Positions 31,543 to 32,202 of a stretch of 32,202 bases of DNA are shown here, piece by piece (positions within the stretch are counted from its first letter, which is position 1; each line of letters begins with the position of its first letter). Position numbers and translations under genes: made by a program. Where the stretch lies: assembly GCA_039915505.1 (NCBI GenBank), contig JBDSND010000173.1, forward strand, positions 1 through 32,202, in the 5' to 3' direction. Origin of the DNA: CAIWHR01 sp039915505 (GTDB lineage Bacteria; Pseudomonadota; Gammaproteobacteria; Burkholderiales; Casimicrobiaceae). Below the pieces are notes generated by a model. The model saw nothing but the letters and a program-made list of their open reading frames with translations, searched no databases and had not been told where the DNA came from.

Positions 31543-31869
31543 TCAGTCCATGTCGTAGGTCGCGAGATTGGTCCGGATGCGCACCAGCGCGAGAAAAAGT
31601 GCGTGCGCCGCATTCCAGACCCAGGCCACGACGACGCCCAGTACCGCTCCCACGAGCGCGGCGTAGAGCGCGCCAATTAAAGACCCTGCGTAGGTCACCG
31701 CGAAACCGGGAAAGAGGGCGGCAAGCTCAGCGAGGTGCGGGCCCACCGGCATTCCCGGCGGCGCGCCCTTGAACACCAGCGCGACGGTCAGGAGGAAAAG
31801 TGTCACACCGCTGACGACCGCGGTCGCGGCGGCGAAGGCCGCAACGTCGAGTTTCGCGAACGCCCACAT
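31543..31869 (-). CDS. Small membrane protein with one LPGF/LPGY-type unit
   Basis: The 108-residue product has two hydrophobic helices, about 9-29 and 54-88. Between them lies PHLAELAALFPGFAVTYAGS, followed by LIGALYAALVGAVLGVV and ending near WVWNAAHALF. This is the same layout as the two units of the next gene, suggesting a common origin. ATG 31869 is preceded by TATAA without a clear ribosome-binding site; an in-frame ATG at 31908 (MEARPDDHREL) is an alternative start. Function unknown. Confidence 0.55.
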   Translation of the reverse strand: MWAFAKLDVAAFAAATAVVSGVTLFLLTVALVFKGAPPGMPVGPHLAELAALFPGFAVTYAGSLIGALYAALVGAVLGVVVAWVWNAAHALFLALVRIRTNLATYDMD

Positions 31870-32090
31870 TATAATCAGTTCGCGATGATCGTCCGGCCGA
31901 GCCTCCATGACCCATGCGCTTCCATTGGTGTGAGCCGGCAGTCTAATCACGCGCGCAGAGTCTGGCAAGGAATCGTCCGGCCACCCGTGTGAGATGCTGC
32001 GTGCCGCGCGCCTCGTCGGCGCGACACGCGATCCACGCTTGCCCCACGCGATACTCACTCGGACGCGGCAAACCCGCGAGCGTTGCACTC

Positions 32091-32202
32091 ATGCCAGCAC
32101 AGCGTACCGCCGTGATCATCGGAGCGGGGCCGGCGGGCCTTACCGCGGCGCTCGAGCTCCTGCGGCGCACCGACGTGCGTCCGATCGTGCTCGAGGCGTC
32201 CG
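32091..32202 (+). CDS. FAD-dependent oxidoreductase, N-terminus (cut by window edge)
   Basis: The first 37 codons read MPAQRTAVIIGAGPAGLTAA followed by LELLRRTDVRPIVLEAS, a strong dinucleotide-binding fold with G-x-G-x-x-G and an acidic residue at the end of the second strand. The beginning resembles the amine-oxidase/UGM-like flavoproteins of glycan loci, such as the one at 11706. The remainder is outside the window. The 182 bp before it, up to the last membrane gene, contain no gene. Confidence 0.75.
   Translation, partial: MPAQRTAVIIGAGPAGLTAALELLRRTDVRPIVLEAS

Noticed and set aside
31870..31875. TATAAT on the minus strand right at the start of the small membrane gene
   Set aside because: No minus-35 at a suitable distance, and the box runs into the start codon; probably chance.
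1..32202. CRISPR arrays, tRNA or rRNA genes, transposases
   Set aside because: No regularly spaced repeats, no clover-leaf or rRNA segments and no DDE or HUH transposase motifs were seen on reading both strands.

Overview
The window looks like part of a G+C-rich betaproteobacterial chromosome. The evidence is flhDC master regulators next to fliA and the motC/motD type of second stator, a fliD-fliS-fliT-fliK-flhX-ycgR gene order, and stop/start overlaps (ATGA or GTGA) at many gene joints. No rRNA, tRNA, CRISPR array or recognisable insertion sequence was found.

Region 1 (1-7673) is a flagellar locus in decay. On the minus strand run fliD (C-terminal remnant), fliS, fliT, fliK, a small FlhB C-terminal-like gene, ycgR (one frameshift) and a broken junction leading into the start of fliR. 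On the plus strand run flhD, flhC, a badly damaged motA, an in-frame chimera of the FlhB N-terminal half and the FlhG C-terminus, an intact fliA, and a motC/motD deletion junction. The regulators (flhD, flhC, fliA) and the chaperone/hook-length genes (fliS, fliT, fliK) read through cleanly. The export-gate, stator and cap genes have internal deletions, frameshifts or stops. Two sites resembling sigma-28 promoters, with the same 16-nt spacing, remain upstream of fliS and motC. The pattern fits a lineage that lost motility through several deletions but kept readable regulator genes.

Region 2 (7854-29587) is a long surface-glycan biosynthesis locus. It encodes a Wzx-type flippase (minus strand), a relic of a flavoprotein gene, a GT2 lipid-linked glycosyltransferase, a flippase-like LPG-synthase-type membrane protein, a UGM/amine-oxidase-like flavoprotein, a polysaccharide deacetylase, a glutamine-dependent amidotransferase of the asparagine synthase family, a GT39-like mannosyl/arabinosyltransferase-type membrane enzyme, two GT4 glycosyltransferases, two extended SDR sugar-nucleotide epimerase/dehydratase-type enzymes, a GMC oxidoreductase with a four-cysteine motif, a PAPS-type sulfotransferase, two methyltransferases and two polytopic membrane proteins. 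Together they suggest a glycan that is deacetylated, amidated, methylated, oxidised and possibly sulfated. The structure itself cannot be read from the DNA.

Region 3 (29796-32202) is a minus-strand set of a membrane GT2 and two small membrane proteins that share a repeated LPGY-type transmembrane unit. It faces the start of another flavoprotein gene cut by the window edge.
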